This document shows positions 1 through 6,272 of a stretch of 6,382 nucleotides of DNA, one piece after another; position 1 is the stretch's first letter; the number at the start of each line of letters is the position of its first letter. Location of the stretch: contig JASIKQ010000437.1 in assembly GCA_030049565.1 (NCBI GenBank), forward strand, positions 1-6,382, read 5' to 3'. The translations under genes and the position numbers were made by a program. The notes under the pieces are model-generated. The model had not been told where the DNA came from and ran no database searches. It worked only from the letters and a program-made list of their open reading frames with translations. This DNA is from Candidatus Sulfotelmatobacter sp. Lineage in GTDB: Bacteria > Acidobacteriota > Terriglobia > Terriglobales > Acidobacteriaceae.

Positions 1-66
1 CTGCAATTGATGCTCGCCAGTCTCGACGCTCCCCCGGCAGCGATGCCAGTTCCGGCGCACATATGA
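1..66 (+). CDS. C-terminal tail of an unidentified upstream protein (partial)
   Basis: Reading from base 1, an open frame runs without interruption to a TGA at 64-66. It encodes a 21-residue tail rich in alanine and proline that ends in PVPAHI. The stop overlaps the ATG of the next gene (ATGA at 63-66), the usual sign of a co-transcribed, translationally coupled neighbour. The fragment is too short to identify a family. In similar neighbourhoods this slot is often a multi-pass membrane protein, but nothing visible here supports that. An open 21-codon frame could arise by chance, so the overlap geometry is the main support. Confidence 0.5.
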   Translation: MQLMLASLDAPPAAMPVPAHI

Positions 67-1022
67 TGTCGTTCGCAAGGCGCTGCTGCATCGCCGCTCT
101 GTTCTTAGTGGCGGCGGCTTCGCCGGCGCTGGAAATCGCCGCACTCAACGCCGCTCAATATGCCGACCAACTTCATACTTATGAAAACCAAATCGCGGAC
201 CTCCCATCCCACCCGCAGAAGGCCCTCGCGCTTCGTGATTCTCTTCCCGCTGCGCTCACCGTTCAGACCACACGCGGCGAGACAATGGTCGACGTCACCT
301 TTCTTCGCGACGCACTGAATCGTTACCTCACAGCCAAAGCTGAAGCGAAGCCCAACATCCTTGCCCACGCGCGTAGGCGTCTCGAAGCCATGCGAACAGA
401 AGCTGCGCTCTACGAACAGCCCGATCGCGCCAACGAGGGCACACGCAGGCGTCTCGACGAAATCCTCAGCGCGCGCGAATTCGACCGCCTTCACGGACCC
501 ACGCCGCTCGAACTTCTCAAACAACGCATCCAGGCCTGGATCGCGAAAATGCTGAAAAAATTCAGCCCCAAGATGCCCGACGCCGAAAGCGCCGGCCAAT
601 TTTTTGTGTGGTGCATGATTGCCCTTTCTGCCGCGGTTGCCGCAGTCTGGCTCTACCGCGCCTCCCGGCAGAACATCGGCACAGGTCAACGCGAGATTCT
701 GCCATTCATGCCTTCCTCCAGGAGCTGGCGCGAATGGCTGGCGGATGCTCGTGCCCGCGCCGCGAAGGGCAAATGGAGAGATGCCGTGCACTTCGGCTTC
801 TGGGCCGCCGTTTCGCGCCTGGAATCTGAAGGTCTCTGGGCGCCAGATAAAACCCGAACCCCCCGCGAATACATAAACGCCATACCAGGTTTTCATCTAT
901 CGAAAGCGACCTTCGCCGCGCTCACACACAGATTCGAAGCAAGCTGGTATGGCAGCCGTCCCACATCAGAAAACGATTTCGCCCAATTCGCCGCCGATCT
1001 GGAGAAGCTCGGATGCCGCTAA
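63..1022 (+). CDS. DUF4129 domain-containing membrane protein
   Basis: This is a 319-residue protein of unknown biochemical function, assigned to the DUF4129 family by its C-terminal region. Residues 1-22 look like a signal peptide or membrane anchor: Arg6-Arg7, a hydrophobic core rich in Ala, Leu and Val, then a small-residue SPA site. Residues about 25-178 would be periplasmic and contain a charged helical stretch (100-165). Residues 180-198 form a clear transmembrane helix. The cytoplasmic C-terminus carries the DUF4129-like domain at about 235-312. It has a Gly-Lys-Trp-Arg-Asp then aromatic helix start, a TRTPREY motif at 264-270, and a conserved-looking Phe-x-x-x-Trp-Tyr-Gly segment near 291-297. 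DUF4129 often accompanies MoxR, DUF58 and transglutaminase-like proteins, which fits the downstream genes. Tandem ATGs at 63 and 66 are both possible starts and no good Shine-Dalgarno is visible. Initiation probably depends on coupling to the upstream stop, because the ATG at 63 overlaps it. The reading frame and general topology are secure; the family call rests on recognised sequence pattern. Confidence 0.86.
   Translation: MMSFARRCCIAALFLVAAASPALEIAALNAAQYADQLHTYENQIADLPSHPQKALALRDSLPAALTVQTTRGETMVDVTFLRDALNRYLTAKAEAKPNILAHARRRLEAMRTEAALYEQPDRANEGTRRRLDEILSAREFDRLHGPTPLELLKQRIQAWIAKMLKKFSPKMPDAESAGQFFVWCMIALSAAVAAVWLYRASRQNIGTGQREILPFMPSSRSWREWLADARARAAKGKWRDAVHFGFWAAVSRLESEGLWAPDKTRTPREYINAIPGFHLSKATFAALTHRFEASWYGSRPTSENDFAQFAADLEKLGCR
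1001..1004 (+). promoter_or_regulatory. Shine-Dalgarno (GGAG) for the DUF4350 gene
   Basis: GGAG lies eight bases ahead of the ATG at 1013, inside the end of the DUF4129 gene. It supports that ATG as the true start, although the two genes then overlap by ten bases. Confidence 0.6.
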
Positions 1023-2185
1023 CCGCAAGCGAGCAGCGCGGCTTCACCGCCTTCGGCGTCGGTCTGCTGCTGCTCATGACTTTCGTCGCCTGGCTCAGTT
1101 CGAAAGAAAATGATCAAAGCGAGGGCGCGCCCTCCAGTTATAGCGCGCAGCGCCGTGGCGCCAAGGCGGCTTATCTCTTATTGCAAAAAAGCGGCTACGT
1201 CATCCAACGCTGGGAGCAGCCGCCCGCGCAACTTCCCTCCGAGGCGGCGGGCGTAATGCTCATCCTCGCCGGTCCCGAATCCTCGCCGCGCCTCGATGAA
1301 ATGAGCGGCATCGTTCGCTTCCTCATGCGCGGCGGCAGCGTGCTCATCGCCGGCGTCCAACCAAACCCGTTTGTTCCGCAAGCCTCTGCCGAAGACGACG
1401 ACTATCGCGTCGGCTTTTCCGAATGTACGCCGGTCGCTCTTACCAGCCTCACGCGCGGCGGCACAATCTCCCAAGACAGCAATCTCGCCTGGGATAGCAG
1501 CAAAGACGCAGCCCTGGTTCACTTCAAAGACGAGAACGGGAAGCCCGTGGTCGTCTCATACACTCTCGGACAGGGGCGCGTCATCTGGTGGGCTAGCGCC
1601 CTGCCGCTGACCAACGCCGGCATTCGCGACCATCACAATCTCGATCTTTTGCTGAATTCAATTGGCGACAGCCGCCGAATTCTCTGGGATGAGTACTATC
1701 ACGAGCAGCACGCGGCACCTTCGGCGCACGCTTCCAATCCTGCGCAGCTCTGGGCGCTGGCGCAGGCGGGATTTCTTGGCCTGCTGGTCATCCTCACGTT
1801 CTCGCGCCGCAGCGGGCCGGTGATTCCCCTTGCTCGCGAATCCCGTTTGTCGCCACTCGAATTTGTCGAAACTCTGGGCAGCGTCTTTCATCGTGCGCAT
1901 GGCACGCAGGTTGCCGTCGAAATCGCTTTCAGCCGCTTCCAGCAAGTAGCAGCCCGGCGCCTCGGAATCCATGGAACGGCCAATGCCGAGGATGTCCTCG
2001 CAGCCATGGCAAAACGAGGAATTAAGATTCCGGCTCACGTTGCTGCTCTGGTGGGCCGCACCGACGAGGCAGCCTCCGACACCGAACTTTCTGAGAAGAA
2101 AGCGCTCGAGCACGTACAGGCTTTGAATGAAGCCACCCTGTTGCTCGAACCAACACTACCCACAGATAGGAAAAAATTGGAATAA
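1013..2185 (+). CDS. DUF4350 domain-containing membrane protein
   Basis: This 390-residue protein matches the DUF4350 family in layout; its function is not established. Residues 11-29 form an N-terminal membrane helix. Residues 30-245 would be periplasmic. This part starts with a Ser-Tyr-Ser, Arg-Arg-Gly-Ala-Lys-Ala-Ala-Tyr segment (41-54) followed by a GYVIQRWEQP stretch (61-70). It then shows a Rossmann-like pattern with GVMLILAGPE (80-89) and RGGSVLIAG (106-114), resembling the glutamine-amidotransferase-like fold but without an obvious catalytic triad. Family-typical elements follow: GQGRVIWW (186-193), an Asn-Ala-Gly-Ile then His-His-Asn cluster (201-209), and LWDEYYHE (224-231). Residues about 246-263 form a second membrane helix. 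Arg265-Arg266 then leads into a cytoplasmic tail with a family-like Pro-Leu-Glu-Phe-Val-Glu-Thr-Leu-Gly segment (281-289). The gene overlaps DUF4129 by ten bases with a good ribosome binding site, and ends seven bases before moxR. This indicates co-expression with both. Confidence 0.86.
   Translation: MPLTASEQRGFTAFGVGLLLLMTFVAWLSSKENDQSEGAPSSYSAQRRGAKAAYLLLQKSGYVIQRWEQPPAQLPSEAAGVMLILAGPESSPRLDEMSGIVRFLMRGGSVLIAGVQPNPFVPQASAEDDDYRVGFSECTPVALTSLTRGGTISQDSNLAWDSSKDAALVHFKDENGKPVVVSYTLGQGRVIWWASALPLTNAGIRDHHNLDLLLNSIGDSRRILWDEYYHEQHAAPSAHASNPAQLWALAQAGFLGLLVILTFSRRSGPVIPLARESRLSPLEFVETLGSVFHRAHGTQVAVEIAFSRFQQVAARRLGIHGTANAEDVLAAMAKRGIKIPAHVAALVGRTDEAASDTELSEKKALEHVQALNEATLLLEPTLPTDRKKLE
1900..1914 (+). 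promoter_or_regulatory. Sigma-54-like core promoter match (intragenic)
   Basis: The plus strand reads TGGCACG, four bases, then TTGC, with the GG and GC pairs ten bases apart as in the -24/-12 consensus. It lies inside the DUF4350 coding region, where it encodes His-Gly-Thr-Gln-Val-Ala. The predicted transcription start would be near 1926, roughly 265 bases ahead of moxR. No activator-binding site or sigma-54 activator gene is visible, and intragenic matches are common, so this is only a candidate. Confidence 0.2.
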
Positions 2186-2192
2186 CACTTCC

Positions 2193-3137
2193 ATGCAGGC
2201 AATCACGAAACTCGTAACCCACGGGCGCGCCGAACTTGCAAAGGTAATCGTCGGCCAGAATCAGTTGATCGACGGAAGCTTGACTGCGTTGCTTTGCGGA
2301 GGCCACGCTCTGATCGAAGGCGTCCCCGGCCTCGCGAAAACGCTCAGCGTCAAAACCCTCGCCCGTGTCCTGAACGTAACGTTTCAGCGTGTGCAGTGCA
2401 CGTCTGATCTCATGCCGGCGGATCTGCTCGGTAGTAACATCCTCAACCTGCAAAGCGGCACATTCACTCTGCATCGCGGCCCTATGTTCACCGATCTTTT
2501 ACTGGTCGATGAAGTCAATCGCATGCCGCCGCGCACCCAAGCCTCGCTGCTCGAATCGATGGAAGAACGCCAGGTCACCATCGACGGCGTGCGCCATTCA
2601 CTCTCGCCCTTATTCACCGTGCTGGCTACGCAAAATCCCGTTGAGTTCGAAGGCACCTACCCGCTGCCCGAGGCGCAGCTCGATCGTTTTTTGCTGAAAA
2701 TCAAGATCGATTACCCCTCCGCACAAGATGAACTGGAAATTCTGGCCAGGCATAACACCCTAACGCCCGCGCTCGGCGATCAAGCTGGCATCACGCCCAT
2801 CGACCCTGAGATCTTGCACCAGGCCCGCGCCGAACTTCGCCAACTCACGATCGAGGCTTCCCTTTTCGGCTACATCTCCGAAATCGCCCGCCACACGCGC
2901 AATTGGCCGTCGGTCTCTCTCGGCGCAAGTCCGCGCGCCGGCGTCAGCCTTATGCTCGTTGCCAAAGCTCTCGCTGCGCTCGCCGGTCGCGACTACGTAA
3001 TTCCCGACGACATAAAAGCCGCCGTGCTACCCGCCCTGCGCCACCGCATCATCTTGCGCCCGGAAGCCGAACTCGAAGGTCTCGACGCCGATCGCGTTCT
3101 CACCGACGTGCTCGCGTCAATCGAGGTTCCCAAGTGA
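2193..3137 (+). CDS. MoxR-family AAA+ ATPase
   Basis: This is a cytoplasmic P-loop ATPase of 314 residues, the usual MoxR length, predicted to act as a chaperone-like machine with DUF58/von Willebrand A partners. The AAA+ elements occur in order. Walker A is GVPGLAKT (43-50), in the form typical of MoxR where Ala precedes the catalytic Lys-Thr. Walker B is LLLVDEVNR (102-110). The sensor 1 region is ATQNPVEFEGTYPLPEAQ, with Asn148. The arginine-finger segment LDRF contains Arg165. Sensor 2 is GASPRAG (244-250) with Arg248. The C-terminal lid contains a Pro-Asp-Asp-Ile segment. All expected catalytic residues are present, so ATP hydrolysis should be intact. The same frame is open back to an ATG at 2127, but that start would overlap DUF4350 by 59 bases with an atypical N-terminus. 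The ATG at 2193 gives the normal family start, with only a weak GGA upstream. A short TGGAA/TTCCA inverted repeat (2178-2193) abuts this start. The gene is followed directly by DUF58 through a GTGA overlap. Confidence 0.97.
   Translation: MQAITKLVTHGRAELAKVIVGQNQLIDGSLTALLCGGHALIEGVPGLAKTLSVKTLARVLNVTFQRVQCTSDLMPADLLGSNILNLQSGTFTLHRGPMFTDLLLVDEVNRMPPRTQASLLESMEERQVTIDGVRHSLSPLFTVLATQNPVEFEGTYPLPEAQLDRFLLKIKIDYPSAQDELEILARHNTLTPALGDQAGITPIDPEILHQARAELRQLTIEASLFGYISEIARHTRNWPSVSLGASPRAGVSLMLVAKALAALAGRDYVIPDDIKAAVLPALRHRIILRPEAELEGLDADRVLTDVLASIEVPK
3123..3126 (+). promoter_or_regulatory. Shine-Dalgarno (GAGG) for the DUF58 gene
   Basis: GAGG lies seven bases before the GTG at 3134. It supports GTG as the start, and so the GTGA stop-start overlap with moxR at 3134-3137. 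The open frame extends further upstream to 2903, but the Arg/Ser-rich peptide it would encode is an out-of-frame reading of moxR. Confidence 0.65.
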
Positions 3138-4513
3138 GCATTCCCCGCCCCCTCGAGCCATCCCCAGCCGAGGCGCCCGCCCAGCCTCACGGTCGCTTCG
3201 GTCTCGGTGCTGGCCCGCGATTGTTGCTTCTCGCCGGCGTTGGCCTGGCATGGATCATCCCGGCACTCTGGAATCCGACATTTCTCTACGCCATGCTTGC
3301 CTGGGATGTTCTCTTGCTACTTGCTTTCCTTGCCGACTGGCTACGCCTTTCGCAGCCTCAACAACTTACCCTCCGCCGCGAATGGCGCAGTGCGCCCTCA
3401 ATTGGAGTATCCACGCACGTCCGTCTATCAATCTCCAATCAGTCTCCGCTCGATCTTTGGGTGAGCGCGTACGATGAGCTTCCGCTCTCGAAATGGCACA
3501 TCAACAAATCAATCGCTTTAGAAGTTCCCGCCCACGCGAGCCGCGCCGTAGATTACGAATATACCCCCGGATCCCGCGGCGACCTGCGCACAGGAGGAGT
3601 GTATCTGCGCTATCGTTCCGCATTTCTTTTAGCTGAACGTTGGGCGATTGCCAATCTCGAGCAAACGATTCGCGTCTATCCCAATTTCGAACACGCCCGC
3701 AAGCACTCCGTCTATCTCGCTCGCTGCCGCCAGATTGAATTGCAAATGCGTATGATGCGCCTGCGCGGCGTCGGTTCCGACTTTGAAAGCCTGCGCGAGT
3801 TCCGCGACGGCGACGAACTGCGCAATGTATGCTGGACGGCCACCGCCCGAAGGGGAAAACTCGTCACCAAGACCTTCCGTGTCGAGCGCAGCCAGGCGGT
3901 TTGGATCGTGCTCGACTGCGGCCGCCTCATGCGCGCGCACACCCACGGTTACAGCAAGCTCGATCGCGCCGTCGATGCCGCACTCTGCCTCGCTCAGCTA
4001 GCAATCTATTCCGGGGATCGCGTTGGCCTTCTGGCTTACGGCCGCGCGGTGAACCAGCGCCTTATGCCCGGCCGCGGCGCGGCACAAATGCGGCAAATCG
4101 TCGAGCAACTCGCAGCCGTGCGGGAGGAGGTTCCCGAAGCCGACCATGTCCGCGCTGCTGCCAGCCTGCTCACTTTGCAGAAGCAACGTGGCCTCATCAT
4201 CTGGATCTCCGACCTGGCGGAAACTGCCATGACGCCTGAAGTGATTGAAGCCGCCGGACAAATGCTCTCTCGCCACCTGCTGTTGTTCATCGCCATCGCC
4301 CAACCTGAGCTCAAACTCCGAGCCCAACAAAGCCCCTCTTCAACCTCCTTGATGTATGAAGTAGTGGCGGCGCAAGAAATGATCTACCGCCGCGAACTGC
4401 TTCTCGGGCGCCTGCGCCAGCGCGGCGCTTTGTGCCTGGAAGTCGAGCCTTCCCGCCTCTCCGCCGCAGTGCTCAACCAATACCTTACGATTAAAGAACA
4501 CAACATGGTCTAG
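3134..4513 (+). CDS. DUF58 domain (von Willebrand A-like) membrane protein
   Basis: This 459-residue protein is the usual genetic partner of MoxR ATPases. A proline-rich cytoplasmic N-terminus (1-20) precedes two closely spaced membrane helices (about 29-45 and 51-68). A beta-rich region follows (about 78-185), and then the DUF58 signature at 211-240: GVGSDFESLREFRDGD, then Leu-Arg, Trp234 and an Ala-Arg-Arg-Gly-Lys-Leu segment. The von Willebrand A-like fold starts with WIVLDCGRLM (257-266) and continues through a Gly-Asp-Arg-Val-Gly-Leu-Leu-Ala-Tyr strand (294-302) to WISDLAE (357-363). The metal-site motif normally written D-x-S-x-S is D-C-G-R-L here, so both serines are missing while Asp261 remains. 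The protein may bind its partner without a canonical metal site. The start is GTG at 3134, overlapping the moxR stop, with GAGG ahead of it. It is the last gene of the plus-strand unit, ending 14 bases from the convergent SpoIIM-like gene. Function is inferred from family and neighbourhood. Confidence 0.95.
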   Translation: MSIPRPLEPSPAEAPAQPHGRFGLGAGPRLLLLAGVGLAWIIPALWNPTFLYAMLAWDVLLLLAFLADWLRLSQPQQLTLRREWRSAPSIGVSTHVRLSISNQSPLDLWVSAYDELPLSKWHINKSIALEVPAHASRAVDYEYTPGSRGDLRTGGVYLRYRSAFLLAERWAIANLEQTIRVYPNFEHARKHSVYLARCRQIELQMRMMRLRGVGSDFESLREFRDGDELRNVCWTATARRGKLVTKTFRVERSQAVWIVLDCGRLMRAHTHGYSKLDRAVDAALCLAQLAIYSGDRVGLLAYGRAVNQRLMPGRGAAQMRQIVEQLAAVREEVPEADHVRAAASLLTLQKQRGLIIWISDLAETAMTPEVIEAAGQMLSRHLLLFIAIAQPELKLRAQQSPSSTSLMYEVVAAQEMIYRRELLLGRLRQRGALCLEVEPSRLSAAVLNQYLTIKEHNMV

Positions 4514-4541
4514 CGGCTGTTGGACCTTCAACTTTCGCCGC
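4513..4541. terminator. Possible bidirectional hairpin between convergent genes
   Basis: An imperfect inverted repeat spans the junction of the two convergent genes. The outer arms are GCGGC (4513-4517) and GCCGC (4537-4541). The inner arms are GTTG (4519-4522) and CAAC (4529-4532), around a six-base loop. The internal bulges are uneven and there is no strong T-run on either strand, so it is a weak candidate terminator. Its position over both stop codons is the main argument. Confidence 0.25.
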
Positions 4542-5490
4542 GCATTTCTGCGGGCCCACTCCACAAGTAGGCGATCAACAAGGTGAACAACGCCGCTGCC
4601 GCCCCGAATTTCAAAGCTGCCGGAGTAGCCGACGGCGAAAAGAAAGCTTCGATGGTGCCCGCCACAACCAGCATAGGAATCACGCCGACCAGCAGACGCA
4701 CCGCTTCGGTCCCTCCCACCGCCAGCGAATCCCGCCGCGACAGAACTCCCGGAAACAGCAGAGCCCGAGCCAGCCGCAGCCCAGCTCCCCCGGCAATAAA
4801 GATGGCGGGCAGCTCCAGCACTCCATGCGGAGACACAAAACTCCACAATTTCACGCTCATGCCGTAGATGGCGCAGGCGGTGCCAATTACCCCCAGCATA
4901 ATTCCATTGAAAAACATCATGTACAGCGTTCCCAACCCCGCCATAATGCCCGAGGCAAATGCCATGAACGACACCGACAAATTATTCGTCATGATGAGAC
5001 TTGACGCCTGCGGCTTGATCGAGACAATCGAGTGCGTCCACATCTCGCGCCGTTCGATCGTGCTCATCATGGCCGGGCCGAGGAAATCGCGCATGTAGTC
5101 CGGATTCGCCAGGCTGAACGATACTCCGGCAATCGCTCCAACGACAAAAATAGCCGTCGCCACCGCCGTATACGGCAGAAAGCGGCGAAAGATGCGCGGA
5201 TATTCACTTCGATAAAACCTCCAAACCCCTCCCAGCGTCTTTTTCTGTCCCGAGTAAATCGCGTTGTGGGCCCGCCCCAGCAGTTGATTCAGATAGCGCG
5301 ATTGCTGCACACTGCTGGCATCGCCACGCACGGCGGAGAGATCGGTTGCCGTCTGGCGATAAAGTAATCCCAGTTCGCGCAACTCGCTGCGGCTGAGCGA
5401 GTGCAGCCCGTGCTCTTTAACGCGCGTGAGCAGTGCCTCCAGCTCTGACCAGTACGGCTGCCGCTTTTTCAGCCACGAAACGGAGATCAT
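4528..5490 (-). CDS. SpoIIM/DUF95-family multi-pass membrane protein
   Basis: This 320-residue integral membrane protein belongs to the stage II sporulation protein M (DUF95) family. Outside endospore formers the family has no settled function, and the name should not be read as sporulation. A charged cytoplasmic N-terminus (1-100) starts MISVSWLKKRQPYWSELE and contains a helical Arg/Leu-rich stretch. Membrane segments follow at about 106-126, 170-190, 193-212, 224-242, 262-282 and 292-310. The family-typical loop at about 218-240 contains FVSPHGVLELPAI followed by Phe-Ile-Ala-Gly-Gly-Ala-Gly-Leu, and an Asn-Asn-Leu motif opens the second helix (169-171). The ATG at 5490 is preferred to a TTG five codons upstream because the family usually begins Met-Ile-Ser near a Trp-Leu-x-x-Arg segment. 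TTGGGG lies about nine bases ahead of it. The gene runs against the MoxR/DUF58 unit and diverges from the RDD gene, 26 bases away. In related genomes SpoIIM-like and RDD genes often sit beside MoxR/DUF58 clusters, so a shared process is plausible but inferred. Confidence 0.92.
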   Translation of the reverse strand: MISVSWLKKRQPYWSELEALLTRVKEHGLHSLSRSELRELGLLYRQTATDLSAVRGDASSVQQSRYLNQLLGRAHNAIYSGQKKTLGGVWRFYRSEYPRIFRRFLPYTAVATAIFVVGAIAGVSFSLANPDYMRDFLGPAMMSTIERREMWTHSIVSIKPQASSLIMTNNLSVSFMAFASGIMAGLGTLYMMFFNGIMLGVIGTACAIYGMSVKLWSFVSPHGVLELPAIFIAGGAGLRLARALLFPGVLSRRDSLAVGGTEAVRLLVGVIPMLVVAGTIEAFFSPSATPAALKFGAAAALFTLLIAYLWSGPAEMRGES

Positions 5491-5516
5491 AATTTTTGGC
5501 CCCAACTTCGGATCCG
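5491..5516. promoter_or_regulatory. 26-base divergent spacer between SpoIIM-like and RDD genes
   Basis: Only 26 bases separate the two divergent ATGs, so core promoter elements must lie partly inside the coding regions. On the plus strand CATAAT at 5488-5493 is a possible -10, 24 bases ahead of the RDD start. The TTTTTC 17 bases upstream of it is a poor -35. No convincing minus-strand promoter was found. GGATCC occurs at 5510-5515. Confidence 0.35.
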
Positions 5517-5535
5517 ATGGAAAAGCTTACCATCG
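5515..5535. repeat. Inverted repeat over the RDD start codon
   Basis: Perfect six-base arms CGATGG (5515-5520) and CCATCG (5530-5535) flank nine bases. Inside these, after one A/A mismatch, AA pairs with TT around a three-base loop, giving an operator-sized imperfect palindrome of 21 bases. It contains the RDD ATG (5517-5519) and starts 25 bases upstream of the SpoIIM-like start. It could be a protein-binding site for both genes or an mRNA hairpin that hides the RDD start codon. It could also be chance, because the first residues of RDD proteins (Met-Glu-Lys-Leu-Thr-Ile) constrain these bases. Confidence 0.35.
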
Positions 5536-6272
5536 AAACCCCCGAGCAGATCGCGCTCGAGTTTCCGTTGGCTGGCCTCGGCAGCCGCGGCTACGCCCTG
5601 TGCGTGGATACTTTGCTGCAGGGTGGCGCCGCGGCCGTTATCAGCATGATCGTCGCCTTCACCACCCGCGACCTCCGCCGCTCCTGGTTACCCGCCCACA
5701 ACTGGGAGATCGCCCTCTGGATTTTCGTTCTCTTCTGCCTCTACTGGGGCTATTTCGCCGCATTCGAGATTCTCTGGAACGGCCAGACCCCCGGCAAGCG
5801 CCTCGCCAAAATTCGCGTCATCACCGCCAGCGGCCGCCCCATTACTGTATTTGAAGGCATCGCGCGCAACTTCTTGCGCGCCATCGATTCCATCGGCTTC
5901 TATCTCATCGGCGCAGTCGCCTGCGCCATCGACAAACAAAATCGCCGCATAGGAGACATGGTCGCGGGGACTGTTGTCATACACGAGGTCGAGGAGCAAG
6001 GCGTCTTCTATTGGTATGGACACGAGAAATCGTCCGCGGCGCCATCGGTGAGCCGCGAAGTGGCCGCACTTACAGAGCAAGAGTTCCAGTTGATCGAAAC
6101 CTTCCTCACCCGCCGCCTCGATATTCCCAGTCAGCAGCGCGTCGCTTCTGCGCAGGCTATCGCCGATCGCATGGGCGAGCGGCTGAATATTCCAAAAGAT
6201 CAGCGCCCCTCCGACGAGGCGTTTCTGGAAGAAATCTCGCGCCGCTATCGCGACGTCGCACGGGGCCGTTAG
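5517..6272 (+). CDS. RDD-family integral membrane protein
   Basis: This 251-residue membrane protein carries the RDD domain, named for conserved Arg and Asp residues. The family's function is mostly undefined, and some members are linked to ion or solute transport. The N-terminus MEKLTIETPEQIALEFPL leads to the first helix with the Arg24 and Asp31 signature (GSRGY...VDTL). Further helices lie at about 33-49 and 65-83. A Gly-Gln-Thr-Pro-Gly-Lys-Arg-Leu segment (89-96) is typical of RDD proteins. The NFLRAID motif (118-124) supplies another Arg/Asp pair and precedes a helix to about 137. The closing motif RRIGDMVAGTVVI (143-155) is characteristic. Residues about 165-251 are a soluble, charged, helical cytoplasmic tail with an Arg-Arg pair and an Ala-Ile-Ala-Asp helix. 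The ATG at 5517 is chosen over a TTG at 5496 because it gives the family-like start. The ribosome site is weak (CGGA at 5509-5512). The gene diverges from the SpoIIM-like gene, and the MoxR/DUF58 unit lies beyond that. Confidence 0.95.
   Translation: MEKLTIETPEQIALEFPLAGLGSRGYALCVDTLLQGGAAAVISMIVAFTTRDLRRSWLPAHNWEIALWIFVLFCLYWGYFAAFEILWNGQTPGKRLAKIRVITASGRPITVFEGIARNFLRAIDSIGFYLIGAVACAIDKQNRRIGDMVAGTVVIHEVEEQGVFYWYGHEKSSAAPSVSREVAALTEQEFQLIETFLTRRLDIPSQQRVASAQAIADRMGERLNIPKDQRPSDEAFLEEISRRYRDVARGR

Noticed and set aside
105..896. A 263-codon open frame on the minus strand opposite the DUF4129 gene
   Set aside because: Long antisense frames are expected opposite GC-rich genes. Its translation shows no recognisable domain, and the plus-strand protein has clear family features.
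2127..2192. A 22-codon N-terminal extension of MoxR from an ATG at 2127
   Set aside because: It overlaps DUF4350 by 59 bases and gives a Cys/Asn-rich stretch not seen in MoxR proteins. The ATG at 2193 fits the family length.
2903..3133. An upstream extension of the DUF58 frame by 77 codons, giving an Arg/Ser-rich N-terminus
   Set aside because: It lies wholly within moxR in another frame, and its composition is typical of an out-of-frame reading. GTG at 3134, with GAGG ahead of it, is a better start.
4871..4890. A minus-strand TTGGCAC-like sigma-54 match inside the SpoIIM-like gene
   Set aside because: The -12 element reads GCGC instead of TTGC. Only the GG/GC spacing fits, so it is not a credible promoter.
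4528..5490. Possible evidence of endospore formation from a SpoIIM-family gene
   Set aside because: The family is widespread in organisms that do not sporulate. No other sporulation gene is present, and the neighbours are MoxR/DUF58 and RDD genes.
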